A DNA stretch of 64,000 nucleotides from CALNBC01 sp040768925 (lineage in GTDB: Bacteria > Bacillota > Clostridia > Christensenellales > CALWSW01). The notes below the pieces were generated by a model. That model saw nothing but the letters and a program-made list of their open reading frames with translations. It did not search any database and had not been told where the DNA came from. The stretch is from positions 372,001 through 436,000 of the forward strand of contig JAXGLZ010000002.1 of assembly GCA_040768925.1 (NCBI GenBank), written 5' to 3'. Positions 63,898 to 64,000 of the stretch are shown here, in pieces; position 1 is the stretch's first letter; each line of letters starts with the position of its first letter. The translations under genes were made by a program, and so were the position numbers.

Positions 63898-64000
63898 TAC
63901 AGGTGCAGCCAGCTCAGCCAGATGATGCGCAGCGCGCTGGTGACCGAGGCCTTTTCCACCGTCTCGCAGGCGACCACCGGCACCCGGGCGAGCTCCGTTC
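63898..64000 (-). CDS. C-terminus of a protein entering from the right edge
   Basis: Last 33 codons and stop of a gene reading PVVACETVEKASVTSALR and ending in WLSWLHL. The frame is open to the window edge and the codon use matches the neighbours. Too little is present to identify it. Confidence 0.5.

Overview
The window looks like chromosomal DNA from an anaerobic, spore-forming, high-GC member of the Clostridia. It carries sporulation and germination genes (spoIIP, gpr, a spoVA operon and two CotF-like coat proteins), a T-box leader in front of valS, SigA-type promoters, a pyrophosphate-type phosphofructokinase and an anaerobic-type glycerol-3-phosphate dehydrogenase set. No rRNA or tRNA genes, CRISPR array, prophage or complete insertion sequence was seen. 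Non-ATG starts (GTG, TTG, and ATT for infC) are common, and many neighbouring genes overlap by ATGA. I cannot assign a genus.

Layout. 1-4.9 kb: folC and valS behind a T-box leader, then pgsA. 5.2-6.4 kb: a secreted, sortase-anchored Ig-like protein. 7.3-13.2 kb: a purine-salvage operon (xpt, a BMP-type lipoprotein, an ABC ATPase and two permeases) with a PurR-type box upstream. 13.3-13.9 kb: two small spore-coat-like genes on the plus strand. 14.2-15.9 kb: a small conserved protein, a MITE-like palindrome and a PPi-type phosphofructokinase. 16-24 kb: a 2,524-residue cyclic beta-glucan synthase-like protein and a DUF5665 protein. 24.7-30.5 kb: the glycerol operon glpK, glpA-like, glpB-like, DUF1667 and glpP, with a leader terminator that GlpP probably controls. 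30.7-38.6 kb: murI, spoIIP, gpr, rpsT (plus strand), holA, comEC and an rRNA methyltransferase. 38.7-42.4 kb: infC-rpmI-rplT with an attenuator leader, a membrane protein and a secreted protein. 42.5-46.3 kb: dihydroxyacetone kinase genes dhaL and dhaK plus a VOC-like protein, with a SorC-type regulator whose likely operators are repeated TGACATATGTCA palindromes. 46.4-49.5 kb: spoVAA, spoVAB, a 39-residue microprotein, spoVAC, spoVAD and spoVAE. 49.7-51 kb: a CofE-like ligase. 51.2-54.1 kb: response regulator, histidine kinase and a USP-like protein (plus strand). 54.2-57.8 kb: an endonuclease Q-like protein followed by the remains of a UvrD helicase domain, then queA. 57.8-63.9 kb: dgt, dnaG, rpoD and lysA.

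The most unusual signal is a family of non-coding repeats of about 220-360 bp at 13.9, 24.5 and 32.6 kb, with a partial copy at 4.1 kb and a diverged one at 49.5 kb. They share internal hairpins, one of which shows compensatory base changes. Each full copy lies between two near-identical copies of the local terminator hairpin. The hairpin sequence differs from locus to locus but matches at the two ends of one element, which suggests a mobile or structured element that targets and duplicates intrinsic terminators. A second observation is an EndoQ gene whose former C-terminal UvrD helicase domain has decayed through a stop codon, frameshifts and truncation.
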